Shown piece by piece: positions 52,449 through 61,335 of a stretch of DNA of 64,000 bases. The position numbers were made by a program, and so were the translations under genes. Each line of letters begins with the position of its first letter. The first letter of the stretch is position 1. The notes under the pieces are model-generated. The model saw only the letters and a list, made by a program, of their open reading frames with translations. It was not told the DNA's origin and ran no database searches. This DNA comes from Thermogutta sp039793925 (GTDB lineage Bacteria; Planctomycetota; Planctomycetia; Pirellulales; Thermoguttaceae): positions 100,164-164,163 of the forward strand of contig NZ_JBAMME010000130.1 in NCBI RefSeq assembly GCF_039793925.1, read 5' to 3'.

Positions 52449-53861
52449 TCAGATATCTGCATAGAGGCAGAATTCGTAGGGATGCGGACGCAAGCGGATG
52501 GCATCCACTTCGTTCGTCATCTTGTACCAGATCCAGGTGTCAATCACGTCTGGTGTGAACACATCCCCACGCAGCAGGAATTCGTGATCATTCCGCAGGG
52601 CGTTGAGTGCTTCCTCCAGCGACCCGGGCGTCTTGGGGATGTTTTCGAGCTCTTCTGGCGGAAGGTCGTAAATGTCCTTATCCAGCGGATCTCCCGGATG
52701 GATCTTGTTCTGGATCCCATCGATCATAGCCATCAACATGGCAGCAAAGGCCAGATACGGGTTACAAGACGGGTCGGGACATCGGAACTCGATCCGTTTG
52801 GCCTTTGGATTGGCACTGTACATGGGAATACGGATGGCCGCGGAACGATTTCTCTGGGAGTACGCGAGATTGACGGGGGCCTCGTAGCCCGGCACAAGCC
52901 GCTTGTAGCTATTGGTGGTTGGGTTTGTGAACGCACAGAGCGCCGGTGCGTGTTTCAACAGGCCACCGATCGCGTAAAGCGCCACATCGGACAGGCCAGC
53001 GTACCCGCTCCCCGCGAAAAGGGGCTGCCCTTTCTTCCACAGGGAGAGGTGCGTATGCATTCCGGAGCCATTGTCCCCAAAGATGGGCTTGGGCATAAAG
53101 ACGGCCACCTTGTTATGCCGCCGCGCCACGTTCTTGACGATGTACTTGTAAATCATGACGCGGTCGGCTATAGTCACCAGTTCTTCGAACCGCAGGTCGA
53201 TCTCCGACTGACCGGCCGTGGCTACTTCGTGGTGCTGGGCTTCTACGGGAACTCCGCATTCGATCATCAGATGCATCATTTCATTGCGGAGATTGAACAT
53301 TTGGTCGGCCGGGGGCACCGGGAAATAGCCTTCCTTATGACGCAGCTTGTAGCCCAAATTGGGCTTTTCGTCCCGCCCGCGGTTCCATTCGCCTTCCACG
53401 CTGTCCACAAAGTAGTACCCGCAGTGCGAGGTCTGATCGTAGCGGATGTCGTCAAAGATGAAGAACTCCAACTCCGGACCGACGTAACAGGTATCTGCAA
53501 TACCCAGGCTCTTCAGATAGTTGACAGCCTTGCGGGCAACATTCCGCGGATCCCGGGTGTAGTCCTCGCGGGTGACCGGGTCCTGAATGTTGCAAATCAT
53601 CATGAGTGTGGGAATTTCAGCAAACGGGTCCAAAGCGGCTGTGTCTGGCTGAGGCAGGACCAGCATGTCGCTTTCGTTAATTCGTTGCCAACCCCGGATG
53701 CTGGAGCCGTCGAATCCGAGACCATCCTCGAACACATCTTCTGTGAGGGCGGTCACTGGAATCGTGAAATGCTGCCACACGCCCGGAAAATCCATGAATC
53801 GCAGATCAACAGATTTGACGCCTTTCTCCCGACAGAATGCGATAACTTCCTTGGGGGTCAT
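52449..53861 (-). CDS. glnA: Glutamine synthetase type I
   Basis: Makes glutamine from glutamate, ammonia and ATP. 470 aa, the size of GSI-beta. Motifs: GFDGSSIRGWQRINESDM, CYVGPELEFFIFD, GNGG-type block as GDNGSGMHTHLSLWKKG, RRPSAAIRIP-type block as NRSAAIRIPM, and a DIYDLPPEE context whose tyrosine is the adenylylation site in GSI-beta enzymes, so control by GlnE is possible. GAGGAGAAAT precedes ATG 53861. The gene is alone; neither glnB nor amtB is next to it. Confidence 0.97.
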   Translation of the reverse strand: MTPKEVIAFCREKGVKSVDLRFMDFPGVWQHFTIPVTALTEDVFEDGLGFDGSSIRGWQRINESDMLVLPQPDTAALDPFAEIPTLMMICNIQDPVTREDYTRDPRNVARKAVNYLKSLGIADTCYVGPELEFFIFDDIRYDQTSHCGYYFVDSVEGEWNRGRDEKPNLGYKLRHKEGYFPVPPADQMFNLRNEMMHLMIECGVPVEAQHHEVATAGQSEIDLRFEELVTIADRVMIYKYIVKNVARRHNKVAVFMPKPIFGDNGSGMHTHLSLWKKGQPLFAGSGYAGLSDVALYAIGGLLKHAPALCAFTNPTTNSYKRLVPGYEAPVNLAYSQRNRSAAIRIPMYSANPKAKRIEFRCPDPSCNPYLAFAAMLMAMIDGIQNKIHPGDPLDKDIYDLPPEELENIPKTPGSLEEALNALRNDHEFLLRGDVFTPDVIDTWIWYKMTNEVDAIRLRPHPYEFCLYADI

Positions 53862-54140
53862 AATTTCTCCTCATCTCGCTCTGGTAAATAGGGTGCCTGA
53901 TCTCATGACGCCGAAAACCGAACTGTAGCGTCCCACTGACCCGGCCGCAGTCGGGACAACTCGATCTGAGCAGGTCTTATGCCAAACAACACAAGTCCTA
54001 GCAAAACACGAGAAAAGCGTCTCTAACACCCGTCTTGAACAGAAATCGTGTTCCTCTGGTGCGAGGAAGGAGCTGACCCCTGGACAGACACTGCCCACAA
54101 CAGGAACTTTTCTGCCTAAATACTGGGCAACCGAGTAACA
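53862..54140. other. Intergenic region upstream of glnA
   Basis: 279 bp holding the glnA promoter region; no clear -35/-10 pair or NtrC-type repeat is evident, and no gene is seen. Confidence 0.4.
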
Positions 54141-54839
54141 CTACGCCACCAGGAGGGACAAGCGATCCTCTGGAGCAGGTTGCGTCGGCCGCCACGAATA
54201 CTGCCATCCCCGGCGGGTGCGACCCAGAAGCTGCACGGCTCCCGTCTCTCTCAAGCAATATGCGACCTGCTGCGCTCGCCACCGCGGAACATCGAGTACC
54301 TCGGCAAGGACGGCGCTGTCGAACACCTCGGGGAGACCAGGCAGGAGGAGACGCAAATCATCTGGCGTTAAAAGGGTGACCGTTTCGCACACTTTTACAA
54401 GCTGGCGATCGGCCAGCCGATACGGGGAACGACGCCACGAGCGGCTTTGCCGCGGGTAGCGGTACTCTATCACGTCCACGAACGCCACATCGATTCGCAG
54501 TCGGGGGTGAGGGAATACTTTGGCAAAATGCACAAGATCCTCAAAAACATCCCAGCGGCGTCCCTGTTTTGGACTTTTGCGGTAGGAAATCACTTTCCCC
54601 CCCTCCCCTTCCAGCCGGGCAATCGTTCTGGTCATAACGATAGGCTTGACGACCAGCACGCAATGCTTTTCCAAGAGCGCCTGGGTCTTTCTTCGAATAG
54701 CCCAGAGCGGCCCTTGCTGAATCTCCACCAACCACCCATGGCTGGTGGCATCGATGCGGTAACCGTCAACCACAACCTCTGTAGATGGCGCCGGACCTGC
54801 ATAAAAACGCTTCAAATCGCTGTGCAGCGAATGCTCCAT
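54141..54839 (-). CDS. Putative PD-(D/E)XK-like nuclease fold with winged-helix tail
   Basis: 232 aa, no family I can name with confidence. Residues 20-125 have GYRIDATSHGWLVEIQQGPL, where D30, E39-x-Q41 and later K51/K58 are placed like a D...E-x-Q...K nuclease centre; the following VLVVKPIVMTRTIAR would be a core strand. Residues about 165-215 (DSAVLAEVLDVPRWRAQQVA, RETGAVQLLGRTRRGWQYSW) read as a winged helix. So it could cut or bind DNA. GGAGGG at 8-base spacing fixes ATG 54839. There is no methyltransferase or obvious partner in the neighbourhood. Confidence 0.75.
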   Translation of the reverse strand: MEHSLHSDLKRFYAGPAPSTEVVVDGYRIDATSHGWLVEIQQGPLWAIRRKTQALLEKHCVLVVKPIVMTRTIARLEGEGGKVISYRKSPKQGRRWDVFEDLVHFAKVFPHPRLRIDVAFVDVIEYRYPRQSRSWRRSPYRLADRQLVKVCETVTLLTPDDLRLLLPGLPEVFDSAVLAEVLDVPRWRAQQVAYCLRETGAVQLLGRTRRGWQYSWRPTQPAPEDRLSLLVA

Positions 54840-55009
54840 AGAATAACCCTCCATGTACCGAGCCCACATATTCCACCGAAGAATAGAAGTATTGCCCTCG
54901 AAAACCCATGACCACCCAGGTTGGTGGTGCCCTCAGTGGCGGCGAGCAAACTCGCTACCCGCTGAGAAGTTCCGCAATGGCCTTCTTTCTGCCATTCGCT
55001 CGTCCGGCC

Positions 55010-55558
55010 CTATGCCGGTTCAATGCCAAAATCGCGAATTGTAAAAAGACTCGCAAACGGAAATCCCCGTCGCCGAAACTCGTCCGACCCTCCCTCCAGC
55101 CTATCAATGATCCCTAGTACCTGGACAACTTTCAGACCGTACGCTTCCGCCCGCTCAATCGCCCGGAGCGCGGAACCTCCTGTGGTAATCACGTCCTCCA
55201 CGATAGCCACGCGATCGCCCGGAAAAACTGGTCCCTCGATGAACTGCTGAGTGCCATGACCTTTCGGTTCTTTGCGGACCATAAACCCGCGAATCGGTGT
55301 TTTCCGAACCGCCGACATCGTCACCACCGCGGCGGTAATCGGATCGGCCCCGATGGCCAGACCTCCGATGGCGTCCGGCCGGTACTCCGAGAGCAGGTCC
55401 AGAAAACCTTCTCCAATCAGCCGAGCCCCTTCTGGATCAAGCGTGACTTGCTTGCAATCGAGGTAAAACGTCGAGGTTTTCCCGGATGCCAATGTGAACT
55501 GCCCGAACCGGAGCGCCTTTTCACGAATCAAACGGTGCAATTGTTCTCGATCGTACAT
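55010..55558 (-). CDS. pyrE: Orotate phosphoribosyltransferase
   Basis: Converts orotate and PRPP to OMP in pyrimidine synthesis. 182 aa. Seen: FGQFTLASGKTSTFYLDCKQ, GGLAIGADPITAAVV, FMVRKEPKGHGTQQFIEG (flexible catalytic loop) and the PRPP motif VAIVEDVITTGGSAL. The N- and C-termini match short bacterial PyrE. Other pyr genes are not adjacent. Confidence 0.95.
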   Translation of the reverse strand: MYDREQLHRLIREKALRFGQFTLASGKTSTFYLDCKQVTLDPEGARLIGEGFLDLLSEYRPDAIGGLAIGADPITAAVVTMSAVRKTPIRGFMVRKEPKGHGTQQFIEGPVFPGDRVAIVEDVITTGGSALRAIERAEAYGLKVVQVLGIIDRLEGGSDEFRRRGFPFASLFTIRDFGIEPA

Positions 55559-55740
55559 CCCTAGGGCCTTCCCTCCCGATCAACTGCGGGCTCGCTTTCT
55601 TCCTGCACGTTCGATGGTTCTCCTTGATTGTGAAGTTCTTCTCTTGGAAAACCAAGGGCATCCGAAATGTTTAGGCGACCGCGAGTCGCCTCCCGTTCTT
55701 TGCTATCTTCCTTCCTTGCGGGTCGGGGTGGGGCGTCGCG

Positions 55741-57012
55741 CTACGGTAAAATGGTCACTCGCGAGCCGATTGTCAGGATGTCGAACAGATCCTCCATGTC
55801 TTTGGCAGAAACGAAGATCGAACCGGGAGCCTGGGGATTATCGAATTGGGCGGGATCCGTCGTGCTGTGAATTCCCAGGCGGCCTTCCAGGCCGATCCAC
55901 TTCGGGCCTAGCGGGTTCCGCGGATCCCCTGCCTCATAAACACCAAAGTCGGTGAAGTAACGAGGAAAGCGAGTCTTCTCACGAACCTGATAGCTCCCTT
56001 CACACTGACGGGCATCGGTCCCAATGCCGATGTGAAACCGACCAGCATATTTCCCCTGCAACATGAGCACGAGTTCCCGCCGGTGAAGATAGATGACTGC
56101 ATCAAACGGTCCTCGGAGCACCTTCAAAGTCATCCCGGGGACAAGATCCTCCGGCTTGGAAAGACCGTTGATTTTCGCCAGAAGCTCCGGCGTCACGTTG
56201 TAGCGTTCGGCAATCGATTGGAGGCTATCACCTGGCTGAACGACATAGGGGTTTTCCAGCAAATGCTGGCGCGAATAAACGACGGTACCCGCCACCTGAT
56301 CGAGCAAATCCGTCAACTGTGCGTCTTCCTGAGGAGTCAATCGGGGATCAGCATACCAGGCCGTGAGCACCGTGTGGACCTGAACGAACTCGCCTCGATC
56401 CAGTTTGCGGCAGGCAGCCTCCAGAAATTCAGCAAATTCTTTACGGATCCCATTTTGCCCAGAATCGCTGGTCAGAGAAGATGACGATGGTTCCTGCGGT
56501 TTCGGTTCCCCGGGAGCGAGATTCGTGTTTGCAATGGTACTGGCAATATTGGGCGTCCCAATTGTTCCTGGTGGCCCCAGCACGTCGGTAGGTGAGCGGC
56601 CCATCGCGCTAGCGACAGCCGCCTGTGGGGGCAGTGATGCCATCTCACCGTCCTTATTGGAAGCTTCATCCGCAACAACGCCTTGGGAAGAACCTGGCGG
56701 CAGCGTCTTGTCGGGATTTGACGTTCCTCCCATAAACGCCGGGGGCGGCTGCCTGCCGGTTGCCACCTGACTTCTACCGTCGGAGGCCGGGCCGCTCATG
56801 GGTTGCCCACCTGAGGACGTGGCACTTCCAGACTGCTGGGCGAGCTCCGCGGGCAACTCCGGGATGGGCACGTTGAGATCGCTTGAGGCGGGCGGGGGAT
56901 GGCCATCATCGTCGCGGGGAGGCGTGGGCGGGGGAGTGGTTACGGCTTTATAACCGAGATAGCCGACGACGAGCAGAACGACCAGGACGCCGATGGTTTT
57001 AATCGTTTCCAT
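55741..57012 (-). CDS. LysM / YkuD-fold protein lacking the catalytic cysteine
   Basis: 423 aa. An N-terminal transmembrane helix (IGVLVVLLVVGYLGYKAV) leads into a 170-residue Pro/Ser/Gly-rich linker, a helical block (about 190-245), a LysM domain (about 255-299; VVQPGDSLQSIAERYNVTPE) and a YkuD/L,D-transpeptidase fold (about 301-423). In active enzymes the end reads H-G-T... then GCIR; here it reads GIHSTTDP then PGSIFVSAKDM, so the histidine (H382) remains but Ser398 replaces the nucleophile Cys and Phe400 replaces Arg. L,D-transpeptidase activity is therefore unlikely, and a binding or structural role at the peptidoglycan is inferred. GGAGGA precedes ATG 57012. Confidence 0.9.
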   Translation of the reverse strand: METIKTIGVLVVLLVVGYLGYKAVTTPPPTPPRDDDGHPPPASSDLNVPIPELPAELAQQSGSATSSGGQPMSGPASDGRSQVATGRQPPPAFMGGTSNPDKTLPPGSSQGVVADEASNKDGEMASLPPQAAVASAMGRSPTDVLGPPGTIGTPNIASTIANTNLAPGEPKPQEPSSSSLTSDSGQNGIRKEFAEFLEAACRKLDRGEFVQVHTVLTAWYADPRLTPQEDAQLTDLLDQVAGTVVYSRQHLLENPYVVQPGDSLQSIAERYNVTPELLAKINGLSKPEDLVPGMTLKVLRGPFDAVIYLHRRELVLMLQGKYAGRFHIGIGTDARQCEGSYQVREKTRFPRYFTDFGVYEAGDPRNPLGPKWIGLEGRLGIHSTTDPAQFDNPQAPGSIFVSAKDMEDLFDILTIGSRVTILP

Positions 57013-57522
57013 TGACGGTCCTCCGTGACATTGGACGATGGTTCGCTCCCTGAACCCCGACTCCGCGTGCCTCTCTGCCCTTCATCCCACCAGTCACCCC
57101 ACCGTATCCGCCAGAAAGCTGTCGAGACTCCCAAGCGAGCCCATGATACGAAAAGACCACTCTTTGGCCAAGAGCACTTTTCAGTGCTCTCGACACGTTG
57201 GCACGCTACTCGCCGCGGCTAAATTTTGCCCTTGAGCGAAACCCGCACACATTGCTAAAGTGCTGTCTTCCGTAATCACGGCCGAGCCGGTCCTCACTGC
57301 CCAGCACGGTTTTGCCAAGAATAAAGCGAAATGCATGCAAGGGACAACTCCAACGTGGAGTCTGCCGAGCTCGGCGCGATGCCTCAGGATGCCGGTCTTA
57401 AAGGGAGGTTGCCAGTGGTCCCTGTGAATCAACCGTCGGGCGGTTATCTGGTGGATCCCCAAACAAGCCAACCCCCGCAACTCCCCACACCACATTTCGT
57501 TCGGCGAGCGAGAAAAACCGCC
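57013..57522. other. Intergenic region
   Basis: 510 bp between the YkuD-like gene (minus) and the DUF4254 gene (plus). An in-frame upstream ATG at 57331 would lengthen the DUF4254 protein by 64 residues of unlikely composition. No other feature is supported. Confidence 0.45.
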
Positions 57523-58122
57523 ATGATCGATGTTTCGGCAATCACTGCACTGCACCGCGAATGCACTGAAAGATGGCACCATGCCTCCATCGACAATCCC
57601 TATCGGGGTTTCCTCCATTTAGTCTGCGAACAACACCAGAGGAATTTTCTTTTGTGGCATGAGGAGGACAAAGCCCGTGATCCCACCGCCACCGATCACG
57701 AAATTGCCGCTGTCAAGCGACGAATCGATCGTCTGAACCAGGAACGCAATGACTGGATTGAGCGTCTGGACGAGTACATTCTGAAAAACCTCGCGGCGTG
57801 GGGAGTACGCCCTCTTCCTCGGGCTAAACTGAATACAGAAACGCCGGGATCCGCCATTGATCGGCTATCGATTCTCGCTCTTAGGATCTATCATATGGAG
57901 GAGCAAACGCAGCGTACCGACGTGGATGAAGAACATCGAGAACGGGCCAGGGCGAAGCTGAGCATCCTCTACCAGCAGCACGAGGACCTCAGCGCTGCAC
58001 TGGCAGACCTGCTGGCTGATCTTTTCTCGGGCAAACGCGTGATGAAAATCTATCGCCAATTCAAGATGTACAACGACCCGGCCTACAACCCGTATTTGTA
58101 CCAGAGGCGTCCCGCTGCATAA
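57523..58122 (+). CDS. DUF4254 protein
   Basis: 199 aa. The sequence matches DUF4254 as I remember it: NFLLWHEEDKARDPTATDHE, IAAVKRRIDRLNQERNDWIE and the block TPGSAIDRLSILALRIYHME. The fold appears all-helical and the function is unknown; in other bacteria it lies near glycosyltransferase or ADP-heptose genes. The start MIDVSAITALHREC is chosen as the family-like N-terminus, although its ribosome-binding site is weak. It converges on panB with 59 bp between stops. Confidence 0.87.
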   Translation: MIDVSAITALHRECTERWHHASIDNPYRGFLHLVCEQHQRNFLLWHEEDKARDPTATDHEIAAVKRRIDRLNQERNDWIERLDEYILKNLAAWGVRPLPRAKLNTETPGSAIDRLSILALRIYHMEEQTQRTDVDEEHRERARAKLSILYQQHEDLSAALADLLADLFSGKRVMKIYRQFKMYNDPAYNPYLYQRRPAA

Positions 58123-58181
58123 GCTCCACTGTTGCCAATCTGAATGACCGCCGGCGTTTGAATCCCCGCTGCGATCGGGTG

Positions 58182-58985
58182 TCACGAAAAACTGTGCTCT
58201 GGTCCAGGAAATTTGCCTTCCTGGACCTCTTGAATGTACTGACGGATCGCTTGGCCAATGATATCCCCCAGATTCACGTACTGCTTGGCATGCTTGGGCT
58301 TACGTCCCCCAGCCGCGTAGCCCAGCAGATCATGGAACACGAGAATCTGGCCGTCACACTGCGGCCCCGCACCAATGCCGATTGTGGGGATCTCCAAGCT
58401 GCGAGTGATTTCACCCGCGATTTCCGCTGGGATACACTCAAGTATGACTGCAAAAGCCCCCGCCCTTTCAACGGCCTGGGCGTCTGTGAGCAAACGCTCT
58501 CGATCCCTCTCCACGCGATATCCCCCCATAGTCCGAATTGCCTGTGGCCGAAGTCCCAAATGGGCCAGCACCGGGATCCCCGCCTGGACGAGTGCTCGAA
58601 TTAATTCAGCCTGGTCTCGCCCGCCCTCCAGTTTCACCCCCTGCGCGCCGGTCTCTTTGAGAATCCGCCCCGCGTTGATCAAAGCGTCCCGTACTCCTGT
58701 CTGATAGCTCATAAACGGCATATCCACCACGACCAGTGCACGGCGCACCGCCCGACATACCATCTCCGCATGATAGATCATCTGCTCCAGCGTGACGGGA
58801 AGTGTCGTACTTTTTCCCTGAACCACCATCCCCACGCTGTCACCTACAAGAATCCCGTCCACACCAGCCAGGTCGGCCAGCGCAGCGGAAGGAAAATCGT
58901 ACGCCGTTACCATGGTGATTTTTTGGCCGGCGCGCTTCAGCGCGGAGAATTTCGGCACAGTTAAGGGAGAGGTGTCTACGCTCAT
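58182..58985 (-). CDS. panB: 3-methyl-2-oxobutanoate hydroxymethyltransferase
   Basis: First committed step of pantothenate (CoA) synthesis: adds a hydroxymethyl group from methylene-THF to ketoisovalerate. 267 aa. Hallmarks: KITMVTAYDFPSAALADLAG, GILVGDSVGMVVQGKSTTLP, ALVVVDMPFMSYQ, GVKLEGG, HLGLRPQAIRTMGGYRV and IGIGAGPQCDGQILVFHDLL. All metal and substrate residues I know are in place. It stands alone, without panC or panD. Confidence 0.97.
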   Translation of the reverse strand: MSVDTSPLTVPKFSALKRAGQKITMVTAYDFPSAALADLAGVDGILVGDSVGMVVQGKSTTLPVTLEQMIYHAEMVCRAVRRALVVVDMPFMSYQTGVRDALINAGRILKETGAQGVKLEGGRDQAELIRALVQAGIPVLAHLGLRPQAIRTMGGYRVERDRERLLTDAQAVERAGAFAVILECIPAEIAGEITRSLEIPTIGIGAGPQCDGQILVFHDLLGYAAGGRKPKHAKQYVNLGDIIGQAIRQYIQEVQEGKFPGPEHSFS

Positions 58986-59042
58986 CGTAGCGAAGCAACT
59001 TTCGTTTAAGCGAACACGCGGCTCACTCTGGCAGAAACTATC

Positions 59043-59735
59043 TCAGGAGGCACTCCCCGATGCGTACGACATCGAAGAGTTCACCTCTGGGATGACCAAC
59101 TCCGGCCCTTCCACGCTCTGGCTTTGAGAAGCCGCCGTCTCTTTGAGAAGCCGTTGAACTTCGGCCTCGATTCGCGCGGGATCTGGTTTCTCGGCGTCCA
59201 ATCCGAAGGTCACCGCCAGCGCACCATCGCGGCCGAACAACTTCAAATGGGGAAGTGCGCCACTGGCGATGTTGAATTTCGTGAATGCTTCTTCGCCAAT
59301 TCCGTATCGGCTGACCAACGCCCGCACATTGCCCGTTGCTCCGTGTTTGACTAGTACGCCTTTTACTTCATCAACCTTCCGTGGGTCGTTGATATCCTCA
59401 ATCGCCACAGTGACGACCACCAACCCCTCGGCAGCATATTTGTGGGCAAGCTCCAGGGTGTGCGGTAACAACTCGAGGCACGGCATGCACCACGTACCCC
59501 AAAAATCGACAAGTACCACTTTTCCTGTATTTTCCTTAAGAATCGCGTCCAGATCCTTTTCATCCCCTACTTCCACCACCAACTCGGGCAGTTTTACAGC
59601 CGTTTGCTTGGCGTCTGACGCTGATTGCTGGCTCTCACTTTTCTGGGGTGTCTCATTCTTCGAAGCTTGGCAACCTGCCAAACCAAAAATGACAACCACC
59701 ATCAATATCCCAAGGATCCTCCACGAACGACTCAT
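59043..59735 (-). CDS. TlpA-like thioredoxin-fold lipoprotein
   Basis: 230 aa. Signal peptide with lipobox FGLAGCQ, a polar linker, then a thioredoxin fold with the redox pair WCMPC in VVLVDFWGTWCMPCLELLPH, followed by a second block (VTVAIEDINDPRKVDEVKGV) and a cis-proline region (ASGALPHLKLFGRDG). Predicted to be an exported disulfide reductase or cytochrome-maturation helper; the triheme protein at 9786 could be a client in this genome, but that is speculative. GGAGG at 8-base spacing supports ATG 59735. Confidence 0.93.
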   Translation of the reverse strand: MSRSWRILGILMVVVIFGLAGCQASKNETPQKSESQQSASDAKQTAVKLPELVVEVGDEKDLDAILKENTGKVVLVDFWGTWCMPCLELLPHTLELAHKYAAEGLVVVTVAIEDINDPRKVDEVKGVLVKHGATGNVRALVSRYGIGEEAFTKFNIASGALPHLKLFGRDGALAVTFGLDAEKPDPARIEAEVQRLLKETAASQSQSVEGPELVIPEVNSSMSYASGSAS

Positions 59736-60095
59736 ACCGGGGCCTCCGTCACAGGCATTCCGCTCAACCGCTCCTCTTGAAGAAATTAAGCGTCAGGGCA
59801 AGCACTTGCCGAAATAGTTTTGCGTTCTTCCATGGTCCCAAATGGCCACTTGCCTCATTATTGACCTCGCTGAAGCCCTGATCAAGCCAGAACTGGAGGA
59901 CCTCAACACACTCAACCACGTAAATACATTCGCCTTCACGGCCCGCGCTTGGGCTTGTTTCGAATCAGGGGGCGTTTAGAATCACGGGAAGATCGATCCC
60001 AGCTTCATCCGTCAACGATCGCGGGAGAAAACGTGTTCGGACATTCTAAAGCGGCCGATCACTAACGGATTTCTTCAGTTTTTACTTGTGCTCAA
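59736..60095. other. Intergenic region between divergent genes
   Basis: 360 bp between the TlpA-like gene and larC. It holds the promoter candidate at 59955-59982 and a short palindrome (GGCAAG/CTTGCC, 59797-59810). No gene is seen. Confidence 0.45.
59955..59982 (+). promoter_or_regulatory. Candidate larC promoter
   Basis: TTGTTT (59955-59960), 16 bp, TAGAAT (59977-59982), the -10 shared with the acs and DUF1559 candidates. 114 bp upstream of ATG 60096. Confidence 0.4.
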
Positions 60096-61322
60096 ATGAA
60101 AACCGCCTACTTCGACTGCTTCAGTGGAATCAGTGGTGATATGGTCCTCGGTGCACTGGTGGACGTGGGTGTACCCATCGACGCCATCCAGCAGGCTGTC
60201 GATTCGCTGGGTTTGCCTGACTGTCGCTTGGAGGCTCGGGAAGTGCGAAAGAACGGATTCCGGGCAACCCAGGTGGTGGTCCACACTCCACGAGAGCACC
60301 ACCATCGGCACCTTCATCACATCGTGGAGATGATCCGGCGATCGTCGCTTTGCGAATCGGCGAAGGAACAAAGCATCAAAGTCTTTACCCGACTAGGCGA
60401 GGCTGAGGCCCGGGTCCACGGAGTACCGCTGGAAAAGGTCCATTTCCACGAGGTCGGGGCTGCCGATTCTATCGTCGATATAGTGGGCAGTGTGTTCGGG
60501 CTCAACTATTTGGGGGTTGAAGCCGTTTACGCATCACCGATTCCCGCCGGCGGTGGAACAGTCCGCATCGCCCATGGAGAGGTGAGCGTGCCTGCCCCAG
60601 CGACGGCGGAACTGCTGCGAGGTGTTCCACTGCTTCCCTGCGATGTGCAAATGGAGATGACCACGCCAACCGGCGCGGCGTTCATCACCACATTTGCACA
60701 GGAGTTTGGGCCGCTACCTGCCATGGAGATTCAGAAGATCGGCTACGGGGCCGGATCTCGCGACATTCCGCATCGCCCCAATGTGCTCCGCCTGTTCATA
60801 GGAGAGATCGCTCGGCCTAGGGAAACATCGGCGTCAGTTCTCCGGGACCGCATTTGGGTTGTGCAAACGAACTACGATGATCTTTCTGCAGAAGTCCTTG
60901 GCTACACTCTGGAGAGATTGTGGGAACTGGGAGTTCTCGATCTTTTTACGACTCCGATCCATATGAAGAAGAATCGGCCAGGTGTGCAACTCACGGTTCT
61001 CTGCAATGAGGAACTGGTGCCCGCCGTGGAATCGCTCCTGTTCCGGGAAACAACCACGCTGGGAGTGCGGTTCTGGCCGGTCGATCGCCACGTACTTCCC
61101 CGGCAGGTCGCCAGTGTCAAGACACGTTGGGGAGAAATTCGGGGCAAACTCCGTGTCCTTCCTGACGGAGCCCAGGAATTCTCGCCGGAGTTTGAAGCCT
61201 GTCGCGAAATTGCCCGAGGGCATCAGATTCCCCTCCGGGAAGTTTACGAGGCTGCGGAAGAAGCTTTCCGCCAGCATGGTGTCTGGAAAAAGGAAAGCGA
61301 GCATCCATCCCCAAGCAGCTAG
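60096..61322 (+). CDS. larC: LarC nickel-insertion protein
   Basis: Inserts nickel into the pincer cofactor (pyridinium-bisthiocarboxylate mononucleotide) used by LarA-type racemases and epimerases. 408 aa, a single uninterrupted frame. Seen: MKTAYFDCFSGISGDMVLGA, the His-rich EHHHRHLHHIVEMI (likely nickel binding), EKVHFHEVGAADSIVDIVGS, PAPATAELLRGVPLLPCDV and the C-terminal TNYDDLSAEVLGYTLERLWE. No larA, larB or larE is in the window, although LarC is often found away from LarA in planctomycetes as I recall. A small membrane-protein gene follows 13 bp later. Confidence 0.95.
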   Translation: MKTAYFDCFSGISGDMVLGALVDVGVPIDAIQQAVDSLGLPDCRLEAREVRKNGFRATQVVVHTPREHHHRHLHHIVEMIRRSSLCESAKEQSIKVFTRLGEAEARVHGVPLEKVHFHEVGAADSIVDIVGSVFGLNYLGVEAVYASPIPAGGGTVRIAHGEVSVPAPATAELLRGVPLLPCDVQMEMTTPTGAAFITTFAQEFGPLPAMEIQKIGYGAGSRDIPHRPNVLRLFIGEIARPRETSASVLRDRIWVVQTNYDDLSAEVLGYTLERLWELGVLDLFTTPIHMKKNRPGVQLTVLCNEELVPAVESLLFRETTTLGVRFWPVDRHVLPRQVASVKTRWGEIRGKLRVLPDGAQEFSPEFEACREIARGHQIPLREVYEAAEEAFRQHGVWKKESEHPSPSS

Positions 61323-61335
61323 TGGGAGGGATGAT

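Noticed and set aside
52290..53891. A 533-codon open frame on the plus strand opposite glnA
   Set aside because: The opposite strand encodes a textbook glutamine synthetase across the same bases; long antisense open frames are expected at this GC content, and the product resembles no family.
59797..59810. Hairpin GGCAAG/CTTGCC as a terminator
   Set aside because: It sits upstream of, not after, the nearest genes and has no T-run on either strand.
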